Part shown: piece by piece, positions 25,313 through 33,233 of the stretch
Layout: each line of letters opens with the position of its first letter
How positions within the stretch are numbered: position 1 is the stretch's first letter
Source of the DNA: Bacteroidales bacterium UBA1208
Lineage (GTDB): Bacteria > Bacteroidota > Bacteroidia > Bacteroidales > P3
Reading direction: 5' to 3'
Assembly: GCA_002309955.1 (NCBI GenBank)
Contig: DBXQ01000008.1
Coordinates: forward strand, 1 to 44,642
Length of the DNA: 44,642 nucleotides
Notes under the pieces: model-generated
What the model was told of the DNA's origin: nothing
Databases searched by the model: none
Seen by the model: the letters and a program-made list of their open reading frames with translations, nothing else
Made by a program: the position numbers and the translations under genes

Positions 25313-26017
25313 TTAATCGTCGAATATCGTGTGCAGCTCCACCTCGTAGATTACAGGAGTGTAGGGTGGGATACCCTTGGCGTTCTTCACCTTTTCGAAA
25401 GGGAAGTAGAAACGGTATTGGCTACCGGCATTCATCATTTGCAGGCCTTCCAATATGCCCTCGAACATCGGTCTTCCAAGTACGTGGATTACCGATTCGC
25501 GATTGCCGTAAGTCTGTTCGATGAGATCGCCAGTGAACATGTTCGTGCCCTTGAAATCGAACTGGATACGTTTGCCTATAGTGGCTTTGGGTCCCTTGCC
25601 TTCGCGCAGCACTTCGTAGTAGAAACCCTCGGGGGCTTTTTTGATATTGGGATTATCGGCAATTAGTTTGGCGAGAGTCTCCTCCTGGCGTTTGGCATTG
25701 TCGGCCGTGTGTTGGGCATCGGCTTGACGGGCGAAACCCGAAGCAAGATAGCTCAAATATTGGCAAGCCTCGTTGTATTCGTCTGTAGTGAGGGGTTGGT
25801 TCTTGTCGTTGAGATAGCTTTCGAAAGCCTTAAGCACCAATTCTTTGTCAAAATTGTAGAAATCGCTTTTGACCGTTTGGGCTAAACTCATGCCCATAGC
25901 CCAGCTCAGAGTGTCGCGTTCGCTATTGAGGGTTGCATGTTCAGCGCTGCGGCCGCAGGAAACCATACTGACGGCCATTGTTGCTACGGCGATGATAGAA
26001 AATAGTGGCTTTTTCAT
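25313..26017 (-). CDS. FKBP-type peptidyl-prolyl cis-trans isomerase, lipoprotein
   Basis: Protein of 234 residues. The lipobox SMVSC ends at Cys21, so it should be a lipid-anchored envelope protein. An N-terminal helical dimerisation region (about 35-130, with SWAMGMSLAQ) precedes the FKBP catalytic domain from about residue 135. The domain retains the VLGRP(M)FEGILEGLQMMNAG and PPYTPVIYEVEL segments, which line the proline-binding pocket in this family. It would act as a periplasmic or outer-membrane folding catalyst. The gene is bracketed by two nearly identical inverted copies of a ~110-bp repeat, which is unusual. It is in the same direction as the sugar transferase but separated from it by one of those repeats. 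Confidence 0.92.
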   Translation of the reverse strand: MKKPLFSIIAVATMAVSMVSCGRSAEHATLNSERDTLSWAMGMSLAQTVKSDFYNFDKELVLKAFESYLNDKNQPLTTDEYNEACQYLSYLASGFARQADAQHTADNAKRQEETLAKLIADNPNIKKAPEGFYYEVLREGKGPKATIGKRIQFDFKGTNMFTGDLIEQTYGNRESVIHVLGRPMFEGILEGLQMMNAGSQYRFYFPFEKVKNAKGIPPYTPVIYEVELHTIFDD

Positions 26018-26060
26018 TTCGGATAGATTTTTTTATTGTTTTGTTATTGATTGCATTGCA

Positions 26061-26169
26061 TGTTGGTATGTTTTATGTTGAATTCTTGAATGTGTTAATT
26101 CGTAAATTCGTGAGTCTTTGATGCACCAAGGACTAACACATTAACGCATTAACACATTAACACATTCTC
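26061..26169 (-). repeat. TTAATGTG palindrome, right copy flanking the FKBP gene
   Basis: This is the reverse-oriented partner of 25113-25229, sharing the GGTGCATCAAAG core and both arms. Read on the minus strand it starts inside the TGA stop codon of the sugar transferase (TGAGAATGTGTTAATG). Confidence 0.92.
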
Positions 26170-27601
26170 ATTTGCCCCGTCCCTGGAAGATGATGAAGAC
26201 AGTGTAGATAAGAATCTTGATATCGGTGGTGATAGACATGTTCTCCATATACAGCAAGTCGTACTTGAGGCGCTCGCACATCTCGTCGACAGTGCTTGCA
26301 TAGCCATATTTCACCTGCCCCCAGGAAGTGATGCCCGGCTTGATGCGCTGCAGCAAGAGATACTCGGGACAGCGTTTCACAATCTGGTCGATATAGAACT
26401 GGCGTTCGGGACGATAGCCGACAATCGACATCGTACCCTTCAGGACATTGTAGAACTGGGGAATCTCGTCAAGCCGCACCTTGCGCATAAAACGTCCAAA
26501 AGGAGTGATGCGCGGGTCGTCGTCGCGCGAGAGGGCGGGACCGCAAGCCTCGGCGTCGGTATACATGCTGCGGAACTTGTGCATCCTGAACGGTTTGCCC
26601 TTATAGCCGATGCGCTCCTGGGCGTAAAAGACAGGGCCGGGACTGGTGCATTTGACAATGACAGCCGTAATAAGGAAAACAGGACTGAGAACAACCAAAG
26701 CCAAGACAGAGAGAGCAATGTCGCAAAGCCGCTTCACGCTATACTGCCACTCCTCCATGAGACGGGTATTGATAGTGATGAGGGGAGAGTGGAAAATGCT
26801 GTCCACGCGCACCATGCCGAGGATAATGTCGCGGGCATCGGGGGTAATCTTGATGATCACCTGACCACAGCCGTCCAACGTGCGGATAATCTGTTGAATC
26901 CGGGTGTGTTCATTATCCTCCACGGCAATAATGACCTCCTCGATATGGTGACGGGCAATGAGATTGGGGATGTCGGCAGTAGTTCCCAAACGGGGCATGA
27001 CAGCGGCTAAACGGCTCTCGCACAGCTGCGCGGAAGGATTGCCCTCCACCTCCACAAACCCCGTGAAGAAATTGCCCGAATAGCGTTCCTGGTTTTCAAG
27101 GTCGAGGTATGTCTTGTAAGCCTTGCTATGACTGCCAACAAGAAGGGTCGGGAAACCGATTTGGCGGCTGTGCACCCTCCTTACGGTAGAAGAGGTTTGC
27201 ACTAAACGGCAGGTATAGGTGAGCGCAAAATGCACTATGATGAGGAATAGGAGCGAGAAATAGTAGTTGGTGCTTGTCTCTACTTGGTCATCGAGCATCA
27301 AGGCGAAGAATAGCACCACGGCACCAATGATGGTGGCGGTGACGGTTTGTTGCAACTCTTTAAGGCGAGATTTGCGCAGAACGTTTTTGTATGAGCCTTG
27401 CAATGCATAGAGAGCCACCCAGCCCAATGGCACAGCTATGATTCCCCGCCATAGATTGGCATCGGTTAATACGGTGTCCAACTGACCAGGAGCAAGGTGT
27501 TCGAAGCCTACTTTGCGGAACATGAATAGTAATGCCCAAGCAATCATTGCGCTCAGGAAATCGAAGATTATGTATCGGGCTGTAACCCATCGTGCGTTCA
27601 T
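26168..27601 (-). CDS. polyprenyl-phosphate sugar-1-phosphate transferase (exopolysaccharide/O-antigen initiation)
   Basis: Protein of 477 residues. Four N-terminal membrane helices (residues 8-30, 48-68, 88-105 and 115-135) are followed by a CoA-binding-like NAD fold domain with VGSHSKAYKTYLDLENQERY. Then comes a fifth helix near 292-312 and the bacterial sugar transferase domain. The conserved signatures are GPVFYAQERIGYKGKPFRMHKFRSMYTDAE, RKVRLDEIPQFYNVLKG and PGITSWGQV (given here as landmarks). It belongs to the WcaJ/WbaP group, which moves a hexose-1-phosphate onto undecaprenyl phosphate as the first step of capsule or O-antigen repeat synthesis. The flippase at 33234 could act later in the same pathway. 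Confidence 0.93.
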   Translation of the reverse strand: MNARWVTARYIIFDFLSAMIAWALLFMFRKVGFEHLAPGQLDTVLTDANLWRGIIAVPLGWVALYALQGSYKNVLRKSRLKELQQTVTATIIGAVVLFFALMLDDQVETSTNYYFSLLFLIIVHFALTYTCRLVQTSSTVRRVHSRQIGFPTLLVGSHSKAYKTYLDLENQERYSGNFFTGFVEVEGNPSAQLCESRLAAVMPRLGTTADIPNLIARHHIEEVIIAVEDNEHTRIQQIIRTLDGCGQVIIKITPDARDIILGMVRVDSIFHSPLITINTRLMEEWQYSVKRLCDIALSVLALVVLSPVFLITAVIVKCTSPGPVFYAQERIGYKGKPFRMHKFRSMYTDAEACGPALSRDDDPRITPFGRFMRKVRLDEIPQFYNVLKGTMSIVGYRPERQFYIDQIVKRCPEYLLLQRIKPGITSWGQVKYGYASTVDEMCERLKYDLLYMENMSITTDIKILIYTVFIIFQGRGK

Positions 27602-27672
27602 TGGTGAAGAAGTATTATTAGTGATTAGCGAATAGTGAAATAGACTGTAAAAGAAATATAGTTTTTTAAGGT

Positions 27673-27777
27673 TTCTTGAATTCGTTAATGTGTTAATTTG
27701 TTAATGGGTTGATATGTTTATCTGTTTATCCGTTGATACGATGCGAGTTGTTAAACATATCAACATTAACACATTCT
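27673..27777. repeat. TTAATGTG/TTGATATG palindrome, variant B
   Basis: The left arm is CGTTAATGTGTTAATTTG. A centre with GTTTATCTGTTTATCCG and TACGATGCGAG follows, then TTAAACATATCAACATTAAC and ACATTC. The same centre appears in reverse at 39266-39360 and related sequence at 34731-34812. It lies between the sugar transferase start and the lipoprotein stop. Confidence 0.85.
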
Positions 27778-27785
27778 ATTTCGGT

Positions 27786-28730
27786 TTATCGGGTTAGTAC
27801 TTTGACGTTGTCAATGCGTACGGTGCCCCCTGTTTTGCGGGAGTTGACGGCTTGGAAAAAGATGGTGATAGGGGTGTTGTAGTTGAATTGGCCCCATGCT
27901 CGTCCCAGATTGATGTAAATTTTCTGCCAATCGGTATTGGGCACAAGACACATGACGGACACTGACGAGGCACTTCCGTCGGAACTGACGCGGAAACCAA
28001 GCAGATTGATGTAAAGGTCTATGTCGGTTTGATAGTCCATTTCGAGGTATAGGTATTGTCCGGCCTCAGGGAAGAGATTGGTGGTGATGGCGAATGTCTG
28101 GATTGTGACGGAGTCGGGTACCGTTACCATGCCAAATCCTTTGCCAGTGCAGGCGGCTGTTGCGCTATCGCGTACCCAAGTCAGACAACTGTCGAAGTTG
28201 GTTGAGAAGTTAGTGGGTTCGAAGTAGTCCTCGACAAGCACATTCATCTGTGAAAGTGGATAGTAATGGGCTGTGAGGATCCACTCGTTTTTTTCCGCAT
28301 TGTATTTGCCCAGATTTGTGACACTGTCGGCAACGGTTTTGACGTTGTCGAAACGGAGGGTCTGATAGAAGGGGTAGGCTATACGTGTGGAGGCCATTCC
28401 GTTTTGTTTGACTACAGGAACCACCTTCACGTATTTTATGGTGCCATGGTATAGCACGGGTGCTGTTATGGGCAGTTGGTATACGCCCAAATCGGTTTCT
28501 GATGCGTCGCCCTCAAAATAGCATATCAATTGGGCTGCATCAATCACCGATGTGTAGAATCCTGTCTCGGGCGAAGGGGCAAGTTGTGTTTGTGGCCCGA
28601 CTTCAATGTGGTCAACATGGAGGTAAGCGGGTACTTCCACATTGCCCTTGAATTTCTCGCATGCGCTGAATAGCAGTGTTGTCAACAGCGTGGCGAGTAT
28701 GGTTTGAATAGTCTTTTTCAAAAAAATCAT
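27786..28730 (-). CDS. lipoprotein of unknown function
   Basis: Protein of 314 residues with a signal peptide and lipobox LLFSAC (Cys24). After it a domain resembling Bacteroidota surface-associated beta-sandwich proteins is likely. The segment from about 170 onward has jelly-roll-like strands ending RIDNVKVL, similar to the MAM-like modules of the T9SS proteins here. No catalytic motif was recognised. It is upstream of the sugar transferase on the same strand, separated by 184 bp containing a repeat. A role in surface polysaccharide or carbohydrate binding is only inferred from the fold and neighbourhood. Confidence 0.75.
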   Translation of the reverse strand: MIFLKKTIQTILATLLTTLLFSACEKFKGNVEVPAYLHVDHIEVGPQTQLAPSPETGFYTSVIDAAQLICYFEGDASETDLGVYQLPITAPVLYHGTIKYVKVVPVVKQNGMASTRIAYPFYQTLRFDNVKTVADSVTNLGKYNAEKNEWILTAHYYPLSQMNVLVEDYFEPTNFSTNFDSCLTWVRDSATAACTGKGFGMVTVPDSVTIQTFAITTNLFPEAGQYLYLEMDYQTDIDLYINLLGFRVSSDGSASSVSVMCLVPNTDWQKIYINLGRAWGQFNYNTPITIFFQAVNSRKTGGTVRIDNVKVLTR

Positions 28731-28762
28731 ACATACATGTAACGCTTTATTGTTTTTTTTAG

Positions 28763-28770
28763 TATCTTTG
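28763..28770 (+). promoter_or_regulatory. -7 box of the HATPase-phosphodiesterase operon
   Basis: TATCTTTG fits TAnnTTTG and lies 22 nt before the ATG at 28793, after a T-rich run. It faces away from the lipoprotein gene, whose start is at 28730. Confidence 0.6.
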
Positions 28771-28792
28771 CAATGAAAAAATATCGGATATT

Positions 28793-29341
28793 ATGAAAGA
28801 ATTATCAATGCATGTGTATGATTTGATGGAGAATTCGACTGCTGCCAACTCGACGGAAGTGAAGCTGACAATCCGTGACAGTATAAAGGACAACGACTTC
28901 CATTTTGTGATAGAGGATAACGGAAAGGGCATGTCGCCTGAATTTTTGGCTCGGGTGACAGATCCATACACTACGTCACGTACTACACGAAAGGTGGGTT
29001 TAGGGTTACCGCTCATTAAAATGAACACAGAAAACTGCGGCGGTGGCATGAAACTGACCAGTGAATTGGGAAAAGGTACCCGGCTTGAGTTCTGGTTTCA
29101 GCATGACCACTGGGATCGTCCCCCAATGGGCGACTTGGCGGGTTCGCTGGTTATGTTGGTGTCTCAGCATGAAGATATCCATTTTATTATTACTTATGTC
29201 ACCGATGAAGGCGAGTTTGTGTTTGATACCGATGAGGTGAAAGAGGCATTGGGCGGCATGAGTATGAACGACTTGTCGATTCTGAAATATCTAAAGGAGA
29301 TGGTTCTTGAGAATCTATCTGAAATACACGCCAACGAATGA
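28793..29341 (+). CDS. stand-alone histidine kinase-like ATPase domain protein
   Basis: Protein of 182 residues with a GHKL ATPase core. The N-box region is MENSTAANSTEV (near residue 13), the G1 box DNGKGM lies at about 42-47 and the G2 box GLGLP at about 68-72. No histidine phosphotransfer (DHp) or sensor domain is present. The C-terminal ~70 residues (SLVMLVSQHEDIHFIITYVTDE region) form a separate small alpha/beta part. Similar short ATP-binding proteins occur beside iron-only hydrogenase operons in anaerobes, but no hydrogenase is seen here. It could be an anti-sigma or signalling ATPase. It overlaps the phosphodiesterase start by 4 bp (ATGA). Confidence 0.8.
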   Translation: MKELSMHVYDLMENSTAANSTEVKLTIRDSIKDNDFHFVIEDNGKGMSPEFLARVTDPYTTSRTTRKVGLGLPLIKMNTENCGGGMKLTSELGKGTRLEFWFQHDHWDRPPMGDLAGSLVMLVSQHEDIHFIITYVTDEGEFVFDTDEVKEALGGMSMNDLSILKYLKEMVLENLSEIHANE

Positions 29342-29823
29342 AGCGCATTGGGGTATTGAGCGACACGCATGGCACAGTGCCTCAGCAGGTGTACACGTTT
29401 TTTAAAGACTGTGACGAATTGTGGCATGCGGGCGATATTGGACGTGGAGTGCTGGAGCCGCTTCGCCAACGCTGGATAGTGCGTGCTGTGTATGGCAATA
29501 TGGACGATTATTCGATGCATTATGATGCACCGAAAACGCAGTTGTTTAATTGTGAAGGATTGCGAGTGGTGATGACTCACATCGGTGGCTGGCCGGGGCA
29601 TTACCCCCAAGAGATGTTGGCATTATTGAAGAGTGAGCGACCAGACATCTTTGTATGCGGGCACAGCCATATACTAAAAGTGATGTACGACAAGGAATTG
29701 AATTTATTACATATCAATCCTGGTGCAGCAGGGCGTGTCGGTTTTCACAAAGTGTCCACCTTGGTGCGTTTTGTAGTTGACGGTGTACCAAAAGAATTGG
29801 AAATATTGGATTTCCCCAAATGA
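29338..29823 (+). CDS. YfcE/MJ0936-type metallophosphodiesterase
   Basis: Protein of 161 residues, the whole calcineurin-like fold. The metal-binding motifs are all present: SDTHG (residues 8-12), HAGDIG (about 35-40), GNMDD (about 60-64), THIGGWPGHY and CGHSH (about 97-101, 112-116). It probably hydrolyses phosphodiester bonds in small molecules with two metals; the natural substrate of this family is generally unknown. It is translationally coupled with the upstream ATPase-domain gene, suggesting joint action. A TTAATGTG-type palindrome follows the stop codon. Confidence 0.9.
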   Translation: MKRIGVLSDTHGTVPQQVYTFFKDCDELWHAGDIGRGVLEPLRQRWIVRAVYGNMDDYSMHYDAPKTQLFNCEGLRVVMTHIGGWPGHYPQEMLALLKSERPDIFVCGHSHILKVMYDKELNLLHINPGAAGRVGFHKVSTLVRFVVDGVPKELEILDFPK

Positions 29824-29835
29824 AAAGGTTAAAAG

Positions 29836-29919
29836 AACGTGTGAATGTGTGAATGTGTTAATGTGTGAATGTGTTAATCTATATGATGAATTAACACGGT
29901 CACGAACTAACGAATTCAA
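29836..29919. repeat. TTAATGTG palindrome in a convergent junction
   Basis: Tandem GTGTGAATG/GTGTTAATG units are followed by AATTAACACGGTCACGAACT and AACGAATT. It fills the 96-bp space between the stop codons of the phosphodiesterase and EamA genes. It begins about 12 nt after one stop and ends at the other. A bidirectional terminator role is possible. Confidence 0.75.
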
Positions 29920-30822
29920 TTAATTGCTCTTGGCTTTTAGTTGTGCCAGCACTACGCCACCCACTACTATTACCATTCCGAGAGGTTTGGACCATGTGAG
30001 TTGCTCCTGTCCAATCAGTATGGCAGCAATAAGTGAGAAACCGGGAATGACATTGGTGAAAATACAGGCTGCCGTCGCTCCAAGTTCGGCCACACCGATA
30101 TTGTAGAAGACGTAGGCAAGGGTGCTGCAAAACACTCCCAGCACCAACAGGAGTAGGAAAAACTGTGGAGAGTAATCAAGAAGAGGCAGCTGCGAACCGT
30201 CCGCAATCAACATGAAAGGAATGAAATACAGGCAACCAAAGAGGTTTTGGTAGGCAGTGATGGTGAAGGGCTTGTACCGTCCCACAAGTTTGACAAGCAA
30301 GATAGTGAAGACAACAGCAATAAACACTGCCCCCGCAAGCCATGCAAGACCTACAGGATTGGCATCGAGATTGGTTCCATCCCCGTTGCCGCCAAAGAAA
30401 AGCATCACGGCAAGACCGATAAGCGAAAGGATTATGCCGCACAGCGTTACTGGACGTACCCTTTCTTTGTAGGCCGCAGCCATGCCAAACGGAACGAAAA
30501 GGGGGATTGTGGCCACCACGATTGAAGCCATGCTCCCGCTCACCAATTGCACTCCGCTGGTCTCGCAGATGCTGTATATAAACGGTTCGCACAAGGCCAA
30601 GAGAAGAAACCACTTCAAGTCTCCCCGTTGGATGGGTTCTAACTTCTTGAGCGCAAGGAGAACGGGGATAGTGGTAATCGAAGCCAGCAGTAGTCGGAAA
30701 GTAAGAATGATAAGTACAGTGATGTGGGGTTGAGTGACAAAAAGCTGTTTGGTGATGATAAAACTGACACCCCATATAATGGCAGCTAAAGCCAAGAGGC
30801 TATAGACAAGAGTCTTTTTCAT
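29920..30822 (-). CDS. EamA-family (DMT superfamily) transporter
   Basis: Protein of 300 residues with ten predicted membrane helices in two homologous EamA halves. The first half contains WGVSFIITKQLF and PFIYSICETSGVQLVSGSMAS; the second has LFGCLYFIPF and a LGATAACIFTNVIPGFSLIAA-type helix. Such proteins export or take up amino acids, nucleosides or other metabolites; substrate cannot be predicted. It has its own direction opposite to the phosphodiesterase and is separated from the GH20 gene by a repeat of 60 bp. Confidence 0.9.
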   Translation of the reverse strand: MKKTLVYSLLALAAIIWGVSFIITKQLFVTQPHITVLIILTFRLLLASITTIPVLLALKKLEPIQRGDLKWFLLLALCEPFIYSICETSGVQLVSGSMASIVVATIPLFVPFGMAAAYKERVRPVTLCGIILSLIGLAVMLFFGGNGDGTNLDANPVGLAWLAGAVFIAVVFTILLVKLVGRYKPFTITAYQNLFGCLYFIPFMLIADGSQLPLLDYSPQFFLLLLVLGVFCSTLAYVFYNIGVAELGATAACIFTNVIPGFSLIAAILIGQEQLTWSKPLGMVIVVGGVVLAQLKAKSN

Positions 30823-30843
30823 TTCAGAATTTTATATGTTTTT

Positions 30844-30904
30844 CAATGAACGTGTAAATGAGTGAATAGATTAACGAATTAGCACGTTTACGAATTAACG
30901 AATC
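30844..30904. repeat. TTAATGTG palindrome, short copy
   Basis: Units of GTGTAAATGAGTGAATAGAT and TAACGAATTAGCACGTTTAC lie between the EamA start and GH20 stop. It begins just after the GH20 TAA stop on the minus strand. Confidence 0.6.
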
Positions 30905-30905
30905 C

Positions 30906-32780
30906 TTAATTTGTGGTGAGTTTATAACTATAAATACCCTCTTGTTGTTGACCGTGGTAGAAAGTAAGGGTGCGCAGCAAAGTGCCTCGGGATACAAGCA
31001 GTGGCTCAACATATACAGATGATTCCGGTGTAGGGTCGCTCCCGTCAAGAGTGTAGTAAATGCAGCAGTCGGCCACCTCCGTATCAATAGTGACAAGCAG
31101 CCGGTCGGCATGAGGTGTCCGGGTGACGAGAGGTTTGAACGAGCCCGGACAGTATTTGTGACCGCTTGTCGCGAACTTCGTCTTGTGTTGTTCAATTTTA
31201 TGGCGGAAGTGCTGCCAATCCTTGTGTTCTGGACGAGTCCAGAGGCATTCCGCAAAGGCACACAGGCGTGGCAACAGCTGGTATTCGGCTTGGTCGTAGG
31301 TATGGATGTGGTCGGTCCATAGTGTGCAGAGGCCGCCCCACACTTGTTTATGTCCGGTTGCAGGGAGGTTGCGGGGCATGGGGTTGAATTGGTAGGCATG
31401 GTGCAGGGTGAGCTGCCTTGGGAGGGCGGCGGGATGGTGCATGGTGTCCGCTTGATAGGTGTCGAAACTGCAGTAGTCGGGGTCGGCAACCACAATGCCT
31501 TGAGCCAACAGCGAGGCAATTGTCGCTACACTGTCGCCCTTCGTAACAGCCACAACGGCATCGGCGGGCACTGTTCCGCAGTCCAGCATGTCGTCCCAGC
31601 CTATGATGCGTTTGCCTTTGCGGGAGAGATGTTCGGCCACTTGGTTGACGAGCCACCCCTGCAGTTCGGTCTCGCTGCCCAGATTCAATTTGCGTTTCAG
31701 GGCTTGGCAGCGGGGGCATTGTTCCCACGGCTCGGTTGAACAGGGGCTGCAACCTATATGGATGTATTCGGAAGGGAAGAGTGAGGCGATGCAGTCCAAC
31801 ACGTTGTATAGGAAATGGAGTGTGGAGTCGTTGCCGACACACAGTGTCGCGTCGTGTGGCCAGCAGGGGCCCGTTGCGACGGTACGCACCCGTCGGTCGC
31901 AACTCAGCGAGGGGTAGGCCGCCAGTATGGCACTGCAGCGCCCCGGAATGTCAATCGACGGAATCACTTCGATATTGCGGCTCGAAGCATACTCGACTAC
32001 TTCCGCAATGTCGGCCGGCGAATAGAAACCGCCATATGTGGCTTCTTCGCCCGGACGGGCGGCGGGAGCGCTGCCCCAGGGGTAGTCCCTGCGGTCTACC
32101 CGCCATGCACCGATGTCCGTCAGTGCGGGGTAGGGGTCAATCTCCACCCGCCAGCCTTGGTCGTCGGCAAGATGCCACACAAATTTGTTCAGTTTGTAGG
32201 CTACCATTAGGTCGAGGTGCCGTTTGATTTCTTTCACTGTGAAGAAGTGGCGCGTCACATCCAGCTGGCTGCAACGCCATGCGTACTGCGGACGATCCAG
32301 GATGGTGCATTCGGGCAGCGTGATGTGTGCATAGGAGGTTGAAAGGATGTCGGGCGGCAGCATTTGGACGAAGGTCTCGAAGGCGTACAGCAGCCCGGCC
32401 TCGGTGTTTGCACTGACGAAAATCCCGTCGGGCTTCACCTGCAGCAGGTACCCTTCGTTGCCCAGCTCGGGGTTCACAGTATCATTCAGCGAGAAAAGTA
32501 TGCAGTCGCTTTCCGGACTGCCAACGAAGGCAGGCCGTACGTGCATCCGCCGCAGCGAATTGGCAATGTATTTTGCGGTCGGGGTGTTGCGACCCAGATT
32601 GGCGAAACACAGTCGTGTGGACGAAGAAAGCGTATAGCTGCGACCTTTCGACACGATATACTCAGGCTCCGGAATAATGTTGTACTCTGTCACTTCCACT
32701 TTCCTGCCGCACGATGTCCAAAGAACTGTCAGCAAAAAAGAAAGTATTATCCAGCGCGCTGTAAGGGTGTTTCTTATCAT
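30906..32780 (-). CDS. GH20-family lipoprotein with degenerate catalytic site
   Basis: Protein of 624 residues. The lipobox WTSC ends at Cys24. A GH20b-like N-terminal domain precedes the TIM barrel, with DVTRHFF (174-180), WHLADDQGW (202-210) and PYPALTDIGAWR. The barrel ends with the LLPRLCAFAECLW-type strand and is followed by a chitobiase C-terminal Ig-like domain (YYTLDGSDPTP). The overall fold looks complete. However, the hallmark HIGGDE, holding the catalytic Asp-Glu pair, is HIGCSP here (341-346). The usual PEIDMPGH is PSIDIPGR (274-281), losing its Glu and His. The alignment continues without gaps on both sides, so this is substitution, not a frameshift. It is probably a binding-only or repurposed protein. 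Confidence 0.9.
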   Translation of the reverse strand: MIRNTLTARWIILSFLLTVLWTSCGRKVEVTEYNIIPEPEYIVSKGRSYTLSSSTRLCFANLGRNTPTAKYIANSLRRMHVRPAFVGSPESDCILFSLNDTVNPELGNEGYLLQVKPDGIFVSANTEAGLLYAFETFVQMLPPDILSTSYAHITLPECTILDRPQYAWRCSQLDVTRHFFTVKEIKRHLDLMVAYKLNKFVWHLADDQGWRVEIDPYPALTDIGAWRVDRRDYPWGSAPAARPGEEATYGGFYSPADIAEVVEYASSRNIEVIPSIDIPGRCSAILAAYPSLSCDRRVRTVATGPCWPHDATLCVGNDSTLHFLYNVLDCIASLFPSEYIHIGCSPCSTEPWEQCPRCQALKRKLNLGSETELQGWLVNQVAEHLSRKGKRIIGWDDMLDCGTVPADAVVAVTKGDSVATIASLLAQGIVVADPDYCSFDTYQADTMHHPAALPRQLTLHHAYQFNPMPRNLPATGHKQVWGGLCTLWTDHIHTYDQAEYQLLPRLCAFAECLWTRPEHKDWQHFRHKIEQHKTKFATSGHKYCPGSFKPLVTRTPHADRLLVTIDTEVADCCIYYTLDGSDPTPESSVYVEPLLVSRGTLLRTLTFYHGQQQEGIYSYKLTTN

Positions 32781-32871
32781 TCTTGAATGCGTTAAAGTGT
32801 GAATGTGTTAATGTTAATGCGTTAATGTGTAAATCGATTAACGAATTAACACGTTCACGAACTAACGATTT
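32781..32871. repeat. TTAATGTG palindrome upstream of the GH20 gene
   Basis: Units CGTTAAAGTGTGAATGTG and TTAATGCGTTAATGTG are followed by GATTAACGAATTAACACG and TTCACGAACTAACG. It covers the 5' region between the GH20 start codon and its -7 box, so it would be in the mRNA leader. This is also the copy that most resembles the repeat coded inside the helicase. Confidence 0.7.
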
Positions 32872-32909
32872 TAAAACATTTTCAGTGTCAGATGTTTTTT
32901 TTCAATTTG

Positions 32910-32917
32910 CAAAAGTA
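32910..32917 (-). promoter_or_regulatory. -7 box of the GH20 gene
   Basis: On the minus strand the sequence is TACTTTTG, which fits TAnnTTTG. It lies about 130 nt upstream of the GH20 start, so the leader would contain the palindromic repeat. A TTTG at 32945-32948 is somewhat farther than normal for a -33 box. Confidence 0.45.
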
Positions 32918-33021
32918 CGAAAAATATTTCTACTGAAAGCATTGCAAAGTGTAAGTTAAGAATAATTAACTGCATTCTTGACCCAATCCTTTCCCTCCCA
33001 AAGTCCGTCATTTGTACTATC

Positions 33022-33090
33022 ATTTCTCCTTCCGTAGAGGGAAAACGAAGGAAGAACGAAGGAATAACTTGGGTAAAACGAGCGAAAGAA
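33022..33090 (-). repeat. GTTCTCC-type dispersed repeat, copy 3 (diverged)
   Basis: TTTCTCCTTCCGTAGAGGGA followed by AAACGAAGGAAGAACGAAGG resembles the reverse orientation of copies 1 and 4, with mutations. Confidence 0.45.
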
Positions 33091-33233
33091 GAATGTCCAC
33101 AGAGTTTCCCGCAGGCAGTTAAACCTATAACAATTAAAACGTTTTTAAGGTGTGATTTAAGTTTTTTGGCGGACGAAAGAGTCGTCGATGCAATATTATT
33201 TATTATTTAGCGTTATAATAATAAACACTCGCT

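Larger units (their letters stand above)
32781..33233. other. 453-bp divergent intergenic region
   Basis: It separates the GH20 gene (minus) from the flippase (plus). No gene is seen. It holds a palindromic repeat, a minus-strand -7 box and a degenerate GTTCTCC-type repeat. The flippase promoter is not recognised; AT-rich DNA at 33190-33225 is a likely location. Confidence 0.7.

Noticed and set aside
25113..26169. Proven phase-variable invertible segment
   Set aside because: The inverted repeats are clear, but no recombinase gene or promoter inside the repeats is visible, so this is only offered as a hypothesis.
31720..31765. Frameshift or sequencing error explaining the missing GH20 DE pair
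   Set aside because: Residues on both sides align to the family at unchanged spacing, and the frame is continuous, so point substitutions explain it better.
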